Shown: piece after piece, positions 39,608-52,418 of the stretch | How positions within the stretch are numbered: position 1 is the stretch's first letter | Layout of the letters: each line of letters begins with the position of its first letter | Assembly (NCBI RefSeq): GCF_028769735.1 | Contig: NC_088170.1 | Span: 65,821,085 to 65,885,084 of the forward strand | DNA from: Zonotrichia leucophrys gambelii | Lineage: Eukaryota > Chordata > Aves > Passeriformes > Passerellidae | Direction of reading: 5' to 3' | Length of the DNA: 64,000 bases | The notes under the pieces: model-generated | Told to the model about the DNA's origin: nothing | The model's input: only the letters and a program-made list of their open reading frames with translations | The model's database searches: none | Made by a program: the position numbers and the translations under genes

Positions 39608-41168
39608 TTTCCGGTGTTTATTATTTAGGGCAGTAAGTGTTAGAAACATAGAGCTGCTAACTAGTTATCTTACTGGTTATTGTAATGCATCCTGGGACAT
39701 CCATCCCTTCGAATTTACTCCTTTGCATGTACAAAGAGAGAGATGGGGGCAAGACACAACTAGGACTTTCCTTCCGAGCTGGAGGGCACCCAGGCACACT
39801 GGCAATTCCCAAATCACTCATCCCACCTTGCCTCCACACAGATCCAGTCACACTGCACATGGGAAGCATGAGCAGAGGTGCTGGAGCCCCTGTACCACGA
39901 GCTTTGGCACATCCCCATATCTGCAATAACCACTTCCACCTCCCTGCAGCACAAAGAAATTAACATTAAAATGCAGGATACTGCTGTTCAGCTTCTACCC
40001 AACCTGGGTTTAAGCTGCTGCTTTATAGCACTTTCTTACCAAGTTTTAACTGATGACTCTTTTTGTTTCCCTCCATTGATGGCATGATGCATTTGGCTGC
40101 CCCCACATCTATGCACAGTAGGTGAAATCCTGGCTTTATGTAAGTGGATTTTTAACTCTGGCTGTCATACATCTGCTGCTTGAGATTTCCACATACCTAC
40201 ATCAGAAGGATAAATAAATCTGTGCAATGATGATGGCCATCACCAGTCATGCTGTCACACTGAGTCACCAGACAGCCTGGGCTCTGTTTGCTGCAGGTTT
40301 CTGCCCAGACATGGATGGGATGGAGGGATAAAGCCACTGCACAGCTTCTGCAGAGTGTGGGATTAAGGCATGCTTGAATATGAATTTCAAAGCAGTCAAT
40401 AGGTCCTGGCAAACAAGTCCATTCACTTTTGCACAGATGGACCACAGTGCTCCTCAGTGAACAACACCAGAGGCCAGACTTCAGTACTCTTATTTCTTTT
40501 AACAACTTACTCCACAAAGAGCAGCACTGACTCAAGAGAAAAAACCCCAACAAACAAAAACCTAATTAATCTTACCCAGAATTAATTAGGAAGGTATTCT
40601 CTTTCTGCAAGCAGGGAAATTAGAAGACAAAGTGATCTGAGACCACAATGTAAATCAATGACAGAGTAAGACAAGAACTCCAGATTTTCAGATCTGTGTG
40701 CTCTAACCACAAAAACATCCTCACAAGACTTCAAGAGCAGCAGCCACTGGTTCCTGTTACACATTGCTGGTAAACAGGCTAGAATATTTTTCCACAGATA
40801 AAAAGACCTGTACTTTACCCACTCTGCCACATTTTTCAGCTTAGAGAAGAATATTAGGATTCCTTTAGCAGGATAAACTCAGTCTTCCCAGAACATCAGA
40901 GACAGCCTAATGAGCACCGACCACTGAGATGCTGTGTCTGCTTCTCCTTTCTCTTCCATATGGCTCAGCTTCTGCTTTTCCCTCCTCCTCTTTTGAGCCA
41001 TGAGCTGCCTCCTCTGCCCTGGGATTGCAATGGGATACCCTGTTCCAGGGCTGTGCCAGGAGCCACACACCAGAATTTAGAGCCAAACAACCCTTCCTGA
41101 TTCATTAAGGGCCCACTGGGGTTTGCAATGGTCCATCATGATGGCAGAGGCACACCTTTATGGCATTT

Positions 41169-41202
41169 GCAGGCAAAGGGACCAAGCAGGCAAAGGGACC
41201 AA
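41169..41202. repeat. 17-bp tandem duplication at a truncated LTR edge
   Basis: Two perfect copies of GCAGGCAAAGGGACCAA abut the point where the adjoining LTR loses its last 60 or so bases. This looks like junction scar sequence. Confidence 0.85.
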
Positions 41203-41524
41203 GCAATAAAATATTATAATACTAAATTCAAGAAAGAGAAGGATACAGACAGAAGGCTTAACAAGAACAATAATCAATATTGTAACTCTCTCTCCAGGAT
41301 CTGACACAGTCTGACCCTGACTGATCATTAAGTTAAAACAATTCACATGAAACCAATCAAACAACCACCTGTTGGATAAACAATCTGCAAATCACATTCC
41401 AAAGTGGCAAAACACAGGAGAACCAAATGAGATAAGATTGTTTTCCTTTTTCTCTGAGGCCTCTCAGCTTCCCAGGAGAAGAATCCTGGGCAAAGAGGAT
41501 TTTTCAGAAAATATGATGGTGACA
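41203..41524 (-). mobile_element. LTR family A, 3'-truncated, left arm of an inverted repeat
   Basis: Reading on the minus strand from 41524 it matches 44045-44352. The first 190 bases differ at only five or so positions (about 97%), and the whole overlap is about 95% alike by hand alignment. Its 3' terminal part, after the AATAAAATATT region, is missing. The LTR begins at exactly the same base of the same 93-bp flank as the right-arm copy. An open frame across it is a by-product of the LTR sequence and also appears in the right arm. Confidence 0.85.
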
Positions 41525-41617
41525 AAGGGTGGATTTTTAAAGCCAAGTTGATTCATACAGATTTCTGAGGCTGGGCTGGGTGTCAAGGCCTTACACAGGA
41601 GAATGTAAGACCTAGAA
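41525..41617 (-). repeat. 93-bp LTR flank, left copy (inverted)
   Basis: The complement aligns without gaps to 43952-44044 over 93 bases, with 14 mismatches (85%). Both copies end in ATCCACCCTT immediately before the LTR's first TG. Homology stops abruptly beyond 41617. Confidence 0.85.
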
Positions 41618-43951
41618 TAATAAAATATGCCTGCCACCAGCACCAGGGGCTTGTGCAAACACACTGGCTTTAGGTGACTAGAGCAGAACATGAGACCAGT
41701 AACAAGAAAAGCTTCCAATGTCTCTGGCACGCCGTGCTGCTGCAGTTTTGGGGAGCAGCATGTCCACCAGTGCGACCAGGGACACTGCAGTGAAACCCCT
41801 TGTGCAAGAAGAACCCTTTGGATGAAGACACATGCCAAGGGGAGCAGGCTGAGAGCAGGCTTGTGCTCAGGAAAGCTCAGCCACAGGGGGAAATCTGTGG
41901 TATGACTATCACCTGGCCACATTTCACAGCATGCTGCAAGGAAATTCAGGCCAGGGAGAAGCTCTAGACCTTCAGCCAAGAGCAGGCAGCAGCTCATCAG
42001 TTATTTTTTTTCCTTTTCTTCTCACTTTCTTTACCTGTGGTGTTATGCAAACTGCTGCCTTTTTGCTCTAAACTTTCAACCATACACAGCCATGAATGTA
42101 GCAGCACATGTCTTCAGTTAATTTAGCTCAGGTGGGACCAGGATTAAAGCAGAGACTGTTCAAAGGCATCTCTTTCCATCTTGGTGTGAATCTCTTCCAG
42201 CAGCAGCCCTGCCTGCTCCTGTCTGCAGGCATGAGCACTCCTGCATGTGTCACAAGCACTCCTCACTCCCATTCCATTATAAAATAAATGCCCACACACA
42301 TCAGAGGAAGGCTCTTTCCCCAAAATGCTCCCACTTGCTGTTTCTAGGAGCTGCCATGGCTCTCCCGACAGTGGTCACACGTCAATAGCAAGGAGAGGGA
42401 TTCCAGCTGCAACCAGGTTAGGCTACAGAGGAAGAGAGTGCAAAATAAAATGCCTTTCTCTAGAAAATTTTCCTTTTAAAAATACATTTTATCTGGTGAC
42501 ACAATCATCAGTGACAGAGAGCTAACCTACATTTCCCTCAGCACCCTTCAGACAAGGCAGGACAGCACCAATGGGAAGCAAAACCTCTCTACAGCAAATC
42601 CATCTTCAAAAGCATCTGAAAAGAGCAGATTTAAAAGTCTCTGGCAGGGAGCGTTCAGCCCCAAGAAGCAAAATGTCAGAGGCACTTTCTGCAAGTGGTC
42701 CTGCTCTATGCTTACAGGAAAACAAGGCTTAATCAACAGGAAAGACCCTGGGCTGCAGTCAGATAAATATTCCTGCAGATAAGCCTAGTGAGCAATCAGA
42801 GCAAGGTGATTTCTCTCCTCCCTGCTCAGCATTGCTTAATTATGGTTACATCTTTCCTGTCCCATGGCACTGGGTGATGTTTTGCACCAGGGTGACCATG
42901 CAGTTGAGAATTGAGTATTTCTGACATCACCATCACAACAAGGAGCATCACAGCCGTGGCAGAATGGATGCCCAGCTCTGTGTTCTCCTGAAGGAATATC
43001 CCCTTTTCTGTAGCTGCAAGAGACTCACAGCAGATTTTTCATGGCAGAAACCCTACAACAGAGAGAAAAATAATTGCATGAATTTTAATTTTCTACCTGT
43101 TTTTTCATATTACAGATGCCAAGCTCAGTTTTTAGTAATGCTGCCTCTGTTTATGCTAATGCAGGTCTTGAAATCTCAGCTCTCTTTCAGTGGATTTCAA
43201 ACGGTGTTTCTGACTCTTTCTTTACAATGCATCTTGGAGAAATGTATCTTCTTTCCTCAGGGACATCTGGACATTTAAAGGCTCCACTAGGTCTCGCTCT
43301 TGGATATCAGTGCTCCTTAAAGTATCATCAGTGAGGGATGAAGAAAATACAATTACAGAGCGGTTAAATGCTCCTTGCCAACAGAATAATTAGACAGAAT
43401 AAACACCAAACTCCTCCAAACCATCTTCGGAACTAGTAGAGAAAGCCCTTTTCAGCTAAGCCAGGATCACACAGCCCCAAATGGGAATTTTGTCTTGGAG
43501 AAGGGAAAAGATGACATAAATATTTGGGCCTCTGAACACGATTTTCCTCCAATTTAAGAGGAAAAAAATGGCCTTTACAGGCTAAGATATAACCATGTGG
43601 CATGAATCAGAATGAAATGAGCACATGTTCTATAAATGCATCAAAGAAAGGCTTCACCAGCAACACTATTTTCTTTTTCTATAAAATGCTTAAAAAAAGT
43701 AAAAGTTTGGCTACAGCAGACCTAACCAGTGTTTCAGGAAAATAAAAAGAAAGAAAGAAAAAGAAAACCACAAAATCCTCCACATTCATTTTCCACTGAA
43801 TAATTTTCCAGGGAGAATGTTTAAAGCAGAAACCTATGGCAAGTATTTCTGCAGACCTATGAAACTAGTTTCTGTAAGAGGAGGTAACCACAGTACTGTA
43901 AAAAGAAGTCAAAACAGGGTTTCAAACAGCAACCTGTATTTCCACAAAAAA

Positions 43952-44044
43952 TTCTAGATTTTACATTCTCCTGTTCGAGGCCTTAACACCCAGCCCAGCC
44001 ACATTAATCTACATAAATCAACCTGGCTTTAGAAATCCACCCTT
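43952..44044 (+). repeat. 93-bp LTR flank, right copy
   Basis: Partner of 41525-41617. Its last five bases, CCCTT (44040-44044), are repeated immediately after the LTR at 44617-44621, so they are the target-site duplication of the LTR insertion. The flank is therefore pre-insertion host sequence and not part of the LTR. Confidence 0.85.
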
Positions 44045-44616
44045 TGTCACCATCATATTTTCTGAAAAATCCTCTTTGCCCAGGATTCTTCTCCTGGGAA
44101 GCTGAGAGGCGTCAGAGAAAAAGGAAAACAATCTTATCTCATTTGCTTCTCCTGTGTTTTGCTGCTTTGGAATGTGATTTGGAGATTGTTTATCCAACAG
44201 GTGGTTGTTTGATTGGTTTCATGTGAATTGTTTTAACTTATGCCCAATCAGGGTCAGGCTGTGTCAGATCCTGGAGAGAGAGTCACAAGATTCTTTATTA
44301 TTCTTGTTAAGCCTTCTATCTGTATCCTTCTCTTTCTTGAATATAGTTTTAGCATAATATAATATAATATAATATAATATAATATAATATAATATAATAT
44401 AATATAATATAATATAATATAATATAATATAATATAATATAATATAATATAATATAATATAATATAATATAATATAATATAATATCATATCATATCATAT
44501 CATATCATATCATATCATATCATATCATATAATAAAATATTAAATCAGCCTTCTGAGACCTTGCAGTCAGATTCTCATCCCTCACCTCGTCCTGGGGACC
44601 TCACAAACACCACACA
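44045..44616 (+). mobile_element. Solo LTR, family A, with target-site duplication and internal repeat expansion
   Basis: The unit begins TGTCACCATCATATTTTCTG and ends CACCACACA, flanked by the 5-bp direct repeat CCCTT (44040-44044 and 44617-44621). TG…CA ends with a 5-bp duplication fit a retroviral integration followed by LTR-LTR deletion. An ATTGGTTTC CCAAT-type box lies at about 44212. The AT-rich zone before the AATAAA signal has been replaced by a pentanucleotide array at 44356-44530. It is antisense to CAMK1D. Confidence 0.88.
44356..44530. repeat. (AATAT)26-(CATAT)9 pentanucleotide array
   Basis: Twenty-six uninterrupted AATAT units (44356-44485) are followed by nine uninterrupted CATAT units (44486-44530), 175 bp with no interruption inside either block. 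It sits in the AT-rich zone of the LTR, where the related copies at 8647 and 59302 have only short irregular TAATATAG-like sequence. Confidence 0.98.
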
Positions 44617-46867
44617 CCCTTATGCAGAGATTTTGGGGCAATGCAGACAAAATGTGTAGTGAGGTATCTTTTCTTTCAGTGTGAATATGAAAGGGATGAC
44701 AATGTTCCTCATCACCTGCCGTAGTACAATGCAAGTGCAGATGCAATTTAGGCCAGCACTGACTCTGGAGTCACCTGCAGACTCCTGACCAGTCACCTGC
44801 CTGACTGCACAGCCTGGAACAGAGGCTGGAGCTGGGACATGAGCATGCCTGGGAAATTGTGCCTCTTTTTCTGCCACAAAACCATGGAATGTCTTCTGGA
44901 ACACACTGTCACGTAGCACTCACCAGCCTCCTCAGCACAGCCTGTAGAACCTTCCTCCAGAAGAAAACTTTTAATAATGTTTTTCATGTAAAAGAATGGA
45001 CTTGGGAACGCCCACGTTCATTTTGCATCTTGATTCAGCGCCGTGTTTTTTCACTTCAAAGCTTTGCAGGTTGTTATGAAAAGCCTTTTCTGTTTAAATA
45101 AGTGTAACCATTTAATCAGAATGACTCCACTTCATGCCTGAGAGAGATCCCACTGTATCATAATGAATTCTCACACTGTGGCATATATGGATTTAACATT
45201 TATTATATGCCTTGCTGCAAAGCCCCTTCTACCTGAATTAATCACCAGCTATTTAATTGACTTTGGTGCACCACAGTGTAAATTACCAAGAACTGAGAGA
45301 ACCAGAGCTAAATCTAAAAGACTCATTCAGTGATTATGTGAACACCAAGTAACCAGCAGTGAAACTTCTGGGCAAAGCATGAAAGGAAGGAGATGCTTAT
45401 CCAAAGCCAACAAAATGGAAAGAAAATTGCTAGGGCTCTAAATAGCCACCTTCCTGCTGCTTGGAGAGAAAAGCCTCACTCCTGCTCTCAGGGAAGCAGC
45501 GATATTATAGAGGATTACTGGCAGATCTGTATTCCTGCCCCTTCAATTGCCTGTTCCAGACCAAGCCATACAACACAGGCAGGTACACCCCCATACCCAG
45601 CTGCAAGAAATTCCTAAATGGGGATTTGGTGAGGCAGCTGCTGCAAGGCTGAAGGAAGAACTCAAGTTGATGCTGCCAAAACCTATTGCTATTATAAAAA
45701 AACCCCAAACAATCAAGGCACATACTGTCACCCTAAGGGTTTGGTACCAGCCCTTGCTGGGGAGTGGGCATTACAATAACCCTCTGTTGTAATCACCAAC
45801 ACAAGGAAACAAGCAAATTCATGGGATCTTCAAATCTTTTTGTAACTTTAAAGATTAAGGTATTAGAACAAGTTTTATTTTGAATTTTGGCCAAACCCCT
45901 TGTTTTCGCTATTGACAACAGCAGCTTTGCAACAATAGATATCTTAAAAGAAAAAAAAATCCACTTTCATCTGAACTGTTCACATTTCTCTGAAAGCAAA
46001 CAATGTTATAATGCTGTCTATTCAATGAAAATGAGAAATTTTTTTCTCCATTACTTCTTTATTCTCAAGGCTACAGGAAAAAAAGATAACCACTCTCCAT
46101 CAGGAGTATAATGTCACTTCAATTGAAAAAAATAACCCCAAACCATAGTGCTGCCTTGCTAATGAGTCCTTACTGGGATGCTTTGACTAAGGTAACAATA
46201 ACAAGTGCAAGCTTTGGAACAAGGATGTTGGCAATTGTCTTCCACTCTTGAAGGTGACAGAATCTTATAAGTGGTTTTGGAAGGCATAATGAGAAAGTTT
46301 TTTGTAGTCTCCAAGGTGAAGAAGACTCTCACCATTCCTCTGTTGCTGTAGGAAGGCTGGGCTCTGCCCAGGGACTCTAAAATGCCTGGTCCTGAAGCAC
46401 AAGGAAGCAACAGGACTGCTGCTGAGGAAAAGGTGCTGTGTTTGGAGAAGACACGGGGACCATGAGTTACCAAAAGTTCTGCCACAGGCAGAAAAAAACA
46501 AGAAGAGAAATGAAAAGTGCTGAGGGCAGCTAGGACTAGCCAATGAGCACAAGCACTTTCAGGATCACACAGAATCCACAGGATTACAGGTGTCCAAAAG
46601 CCATTCTGGTGGTCAATCTGAGGTCTGTTAATCTATTACCAATAAATTTGCCCATGCCCTGATCTCTACCCCAACATTAATCTTTTCTAGTCTGCTTATA
46701 ACCTCTCTGCCACTGGAAAAGGGGAGATCCTCCTTTGTATTTGGCACTCACCAGTGTAACCCAATTGATGGAATAATCTTTTTCCACAAAGATGTCAAAT
46801 TGATACTGGATTAATAACTGCTACCTTTCTGCTCCTGAAGAGCCCAGTATGCTTTTATTATCCATTG

Positions 46868-47051
46868 GCAAGGCCCTGGAACAGGCTGACCAGAGAAGTT
46901 GTGGATGTCTCATCCCTGGAAATGTTTAAGGCCAGGCTGGATGGGGCTTTGAGAAACATGCTCTAGTGTAAGGTGTCCCTGCCCAGTGCACAGGGTTGGA
47001 ACTGGATGATCTTAGAAGTCCCTTCCAGCTAAAATCATTCTTTGGTTCTAT
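46868..47051 (+). mobile_element. CR1 LINE 3' fragment
   Basis: Landmarks in order: GGCAAGGCCCTGGAACAGGC, AGAAGTTGTGGATGTCTCAT, CATCCCTGGAAATGTTTAAG, GGCCAGGCTGGATGGGGCTT, GTGTCCCTGCCCAGTGCACA and GTCCCTTCCAGCTAAAATCA, ending TTTGGTTCTATGG. Typical 5'-truncated copy. Confidence 0.94.
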
Positions 47052-48666
47052 GGCATAAATTCCATTGCGAATGCAGAGAGATTTCCTTCTGCTCCTTCTT
47101 TTGCATAAAGCTTACACAAAACCCCCCAAGCAGGGGAACCAGCCTCACCTAAGGAATGTGGCATGGCAGATCTGTGTTTTGCTTTAATTAGCATCCTGAT
47201 GTGATAGTGGCTTGGCATGCAGATCTCTGTTTTGTAACACACCGAGCCCTCACTGGACTCCGTGAGGAACCTGGCAAACACAACACTTCCTTCCATTGTC
47301 TCTTGTTTTTCTTGGAGCCTGAATATTTTCATTGAAATGTCACTTACATGCACAGCTCATGCTCGGCTGCTCTCAGAGTGCACTCAGGCATTGGGCTTTC
47401 AAAAAACAAAGTGAATTCAGCACTTAATCACAGAGTTGCACTCTGCTTACTTATTAGCAAAAGAGTTGAGAGGCAAAATCACCAGCAGAGTGGTCCCAGT
47501 AATAACAAAAACTTGTGCAGATTTTACCACTGGTGAGTTCCTGCCTGTTTGAGTGCTTCCCAAGGCATTGCAGGGTTATGAGGTGCTTGTGTGTGGCAGG
47601 GTAAAGCTGATAAACAGCAGGAATGGGACACTGGGATTCTGAGCCTGCAAACTTGTGGGCAGAGCTTTCCTCAGTGCGTGACTTGCACCCGGCAGGAAGG
47701 AGCCTCCGTCATCTCAGCTTTTCTGTGACAGAAATCATCTGAATAATTCATCAGAGTTCAGAGACCAAGCTGGGAAAACTTCAGGGTTGGGGGTTTTGGC
47801 TCAGCCTGGGCTGGGTTTTATTGCAAAGGTAAGGAGAAGTGCTTCAGGGTTGGGAGAAAGGATGTTCACCCTAAAAACTCGTTCTCAGCAGAGATGCCAA
47901 AGCCTCAAAAGACCTCACACAGGAAAATACTCTGGTTTCTTTGGAGAACCAGAAACAGCAGCTGAGAGGACCTAGGTAAAGCAGTCCTGCCAAGAGGATC
48001 AGATCACAGGTGCTGGAAAGAGCTGGAACATTAAACCAGACAGGCATTTTCACTTCCTTTAACAAAATCCTAGTATTGACAGGAATCCCCCTGGATTTGT
48101 CAATATTCTCGACTCTGCAAAAAGTTGCAATGAAACTCACAGGTGGATCTTCACCTTTGACCATTACTTACCTAGCTGCACACTACCCTGGGCTGCTCCA
48201 TTTGTTTTGGAGGTGCCTTTCAGACCCATTTTTAGCCTGTTTTCCAAAGGCAGTAAGGCAGTGACTCTCCATCCTAACTTGCCAGACCTTAGAAATTTTT
48301 GACCCATTGGGTGAACTTCAACTAGCTTTGACAGAAGAGTAGAGGTAGCAAAAATATTAAGTTCCTACCTATTTTAAGCAAATATAGATGAATAAATGAG
48401 AAAAAGGAAATTATTGTCTTAATAGATTTTTAATGTGGTCCCATATTCTGCTGGACAAACAATAGCCTCAGATCCTGTGGCTTTGACTAGCACCAGTTAC
48501 ACAAAAATCTCAGGGAAACCAAACTCTGCTGCTTCACACTTCAGTGCAGGTGAATAATAGAGATGAAATCAGTCAAGCCTTGGAAATCTGCTCTGATCTA
48601 CACAGGCAGCACAGTCAGAAACAGCATTTGCAAATGGACCCACAAAACTCAGCTGGAAAAGACATG

Positions 48667-48874
48667 TAGATTGGATTATTAGGAAAAATTTCTTCACTGA
48701 AAGGATTGTCAAGCACGGGAACAGACTGCACAGGGAAGTGGTGGAGTCACCACCTCTGGAGGTACTTGGAAGATGTGTGGATGTGGCACCTGGGGACATG
48801 GTGGGATTGGCAGTGACAGGTTAATGGTTGGACTCAATGATCTTTGAGGCCTTTTCCAACCTAAATGACTCTAA
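48667..48874 (+). mobile_element. CR1 LINE 3' fragment, well preserved
   Basis: A close CR1 match: GGATTATTAGGAAAAATTTC, TTCACTGAAAGGATTGTCAA, GGGAAGTGGTGGAGTCACC, CTCTGGAGGTACTTGGAAGA, GGTTGGACTCAATGATCTTT and TTTTCCAACCTAAATGACTC. By eye this is the least decayed CR1 in the window and probably a younger subfamily than the others. Confidence 0.94.
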
Positions 48875-51800
48875 GTTTCCATGTGTTTATGTAAATCCAT
48901 TTTTATGCATGATTTTCCAGCATGCAGAAAATGAATCATCAATACCCAAAGAGGCTGATTATACTAATGAAACATTCGTATCTGACATCACCAACCACGA
49001 CAGATTATCAAGATCTTTCCCTATACTCACAAGTATAATAAGGCAGATCACTTGTAAGATACAGTAAGGTAATTCTTACCAAATGGCACCAACAGCAACC
49101 AAAAATCCTATAACTGCTTTTTAACAGAGCTTACTATTACACCAAAATTGTTTAATAAAACTATTTCTGAAAGCAATTTTTTCCCCCCTGTCTTCTACAA
49201 TATTCTCTGGGGAAATCTCAAGCAGCTTCCAGAAGGAATGAAACTTTCAAGGTTTCATTTCAGTTTTTGTCTTTGTTGCCTATGTAACAGTACTATAGAA
49301 AATCCAAACTTGGGAAGAAGCAGATTTTTTCCTGGTTGGAAAGCACATCATCCTCATGGAAATAGGACAAATGTTCTACAGTATTTTTCTCCAGTGACTG
49401 CAAAAATTTGGCAGAGTCATCACAGAAGAGGCAGAGATTATCTACATCTGTATTTGGCTTTGCAGCTGCACCAGTGACCACCTCACACCAAAGGTGGGAG
49501 TCAAAGACAGCAAGGAGTCGTCCACAACCTTGCCAAACTTAGAAACACTGGATTGGAATATCTTGCATTTTGGGAAAATAAATAAAGCAAAAATAGCCCA
49601 GCCCTTTATAAGGAACAGTATAACCCCTGGAGACAGCACATGAAATTCTGAGTTGTCAAATCCAGCAATCTCCAACCTGGACTTCTGGTCTGCCTTGCAC
49701 TAAGAGGATTGTGTCAGTTTGAACAGTTCTGTCATGGCTTGTACACAATAAATGTGAAAACAAGGTGGTGAAACCAAAGCCAGAGATCTTATTTCCCCAT
49801 GGACATACTGGGAAACACACAGAGCAGATTCACCAACAGCTATGTAACCCTGGGAAGTGCTCCCAGAGGGACTGGCAGGAACAAATTGAGTGTCAAGTAG
49901 ACATGGACAGCTGCCTCTTAACCTCCCTCCTTTCCAACCCCAGCACAGACACTGAGACCTTTACTTGCCCATATCTTTGACAGAATAAATGAGGTGTGAT
50001 ATTTATCCTTCAAGCTGGCCTGCTAACAAGCATGGCTTTCATGTAAAAGGAGATGCACTCAAGGACAAACATAAACAGGGAGGCTTGGTCAGCCTTCAAA
50101 AACCTTCTCCCACAGAGGTGCTGCGAGATGCTCAGGGGCTGTAATGTCAATTTTCCACAACACAGCAAGGAGTGCTCTAAAGTTTGGTAATGAAAATGCT
50201 GCCCACACCACAAAATAATCCTTGGGAAGTATTAGCTAGAGTCCACTTTGCAAGCAGTGACCCAGGGAAAAGGACAAATGGATTTGAGATTTGTTGTGCT
50301 CATGATACTGATCTCTGAGTGGCCCTGATTACACCCTTCTTTTTTTTGCAGTCTAAATGTGGCTTTCTCAAAGCTGCTTGATCAGAACCCTTCTGCTTCG
50401 CAGAACCCAAGTTTTAAAGGAAGGCAAAATTAGGAGAAATTGTTTAGGAGAAATACACAAAAATGAGAAGCTGAAAAACCCACAGGGAATCTAATAATAA
50501 TCAGAGCAGAAATATAAACAAAAAGATAAGATACTTCATGCTGTGCAATGGTTCATAGCCATTGTATCAACAAGTTGGTGTTACCTTGGAAACATGAGAT
50601 TATCCATACATGCCTTCTCCCAAACAATAATCCATGAAAGGAGGGAAGCAAAATGGATTTTGAGCCTCCTGGACTTTGCAGTGTTGCCACCCAACCCTTG
50701 ATACCAATTGATGCCAAGCCTAACTATTGATGGAAACTCAGAAGCAGTGCAGAGGTTGCACTATCCTTCAGGTGACATCCAAGGAGATGAGGGTGCGTAC
50801 CTGGCTTGGAGAACCCTGAGTAACCTGGAGGGTTCTTGTTCTCTCCACCTTGAGATAACACAGCACTTTCCCAAAAAAGTGCAGTAAGATCATTCCCTCC
50901 CTTCCCTTTAGTGCGCTTGGTCCATCTTGTAGCACAGCTCTTTGTTGGGGCTGGGGACTGCCTGGAGCTGCTGATGGGCTCTGGCTGCTGCCTTCAGCTG
51001 GGCATCTCACCCCACTGAACCTGTGCCCCCTGGAACAGCCACATTCTTGGCCTTTGGAAAATTAACTGGCTGGGTTTACACGTACAGCTATAACAGAAGG
51101 GATAATTCCCTAGGAAGTGTTGAATGGTGAGCAAGGAAAAATTTAGACCAAGGTGTAATCAGTGTCACCGCTCAATACAGAACTACATTTCAGATAACCC
51201 AAATATCTGGATGCAATTATTTTATAAAAGTGATGGCTACACTATATTAAACAAGCTAATAATAAGTAGGAATAATATCTATTTATTTTTCTGAAGACAT
51301 TAAACAAAACTAAGGATTTATGAATCAACTTATCACAAAATTGGTACTTCCCACAGTCCAGCTGGCTTGTTGGAATTTGTACAACACTAATGTTTCTCTC
51401 CTTTTGCAGCACTCTGAACTGAGATGTAGGGCTACAGAAACACACTAAGAATTTACAGGATGTTATTCTCCCCACAATGCCAGCACAATGACTTTTGAGG
51501 ACATCACCATGCCTGGACCTTACCAACAGACAAGGGACCAGCATTTTCCCCAAGGGCTTCCCCTGAGGCATTTAACCCAGAGCTGCCTCTGTCAGATGCT
51601 CCAGGCTTCCCTATGGCACATGTGGCTCTTCTCAGCTGTAATTCACTCCCCTGCCATGTCTGTTCTCTCTCTTTTCCTTGACGCAATCTACAAAACCACT
51701 CTGGTTTGATTTGGGTGAGACTAGTCACAAAACAATTTAATTCCCAATTTTACAACAACACACCACACCACAGCTAGAGGTCTGGTTTTGACCACCCTCC

Positions 51801-51930
51801 AGGGATTTTGCAGTCCGTAGCACACAAGACAAATACCTCTTATATATCCCATCTTTTGGGTTAAAGAACAAAACCAGAGCAAGAAGAGTTGGCAACTTTG
51901 ATATAAAGACTTCATTAGGTTCAGTACTTA

Positions 51931-52086
<156 letters not shown>

Positions 52087-52179
52087 TTAGTTACACAATA
52101 CTTGTCAGTGTTTTATTCAACATCATGAACTTTTTGCAAGGATGTGTAGTGATAGAACAAGAGAAAATGGTTTTTAGCT

Positions 52180-52418
52180 GAAAGAGGGTAGATTTGGATT
52201 AGATACTATGAAAAAATTCTTTCCTGTGAGGGTGGTGAGGCACTGGCACAAGTTGCCAAAAGAAGTTGCAGATGCCTCATCCCCTCATCCCTGGAAGTGT
52301 TCAAGCCAGGCTGGACAGGGCTTTGAGCAACCTGTCCAGTGGTCGAGTGGAAGGTGTCCCTGCCCAAGCAGGGGGATAGGAACCAGTGATCCTTGTAGTC
52401 TTAGGGCCCTTTTGATCA
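52180..52418 (+). mobile_element. CR1 LINE 3' fragment
   Basis: Landmarks: AGAGGGTAGATTTGGATTAG, AAAAAATTCTTTCCTGTGAG, GGTGGTGAGGCACTGGCACA, CATCCCTGGAAGTGTTCAAG, GCCAGGCTGGACAGGGCTTT and GGAAGGTGTCCCTGCCCAAG. The tail decays after GATCCTTGTAGTCTTAGGGC. Antisense to CAMK1D. Confidence 0.94.

Noticed and set aside
41464..41997. A 177-residue minus-strand open frame, with a near copy at 44044-44226
   Set aside because: The shared part is translation of LTR sequence, not a gene. The duplication is explained by the inverted repeat.
44264..44488. A minus-strand open frame of repeating Ile/Leu/Tyr residues
   Set aside because: It is the translation of the AATAT pentanucleotide array.
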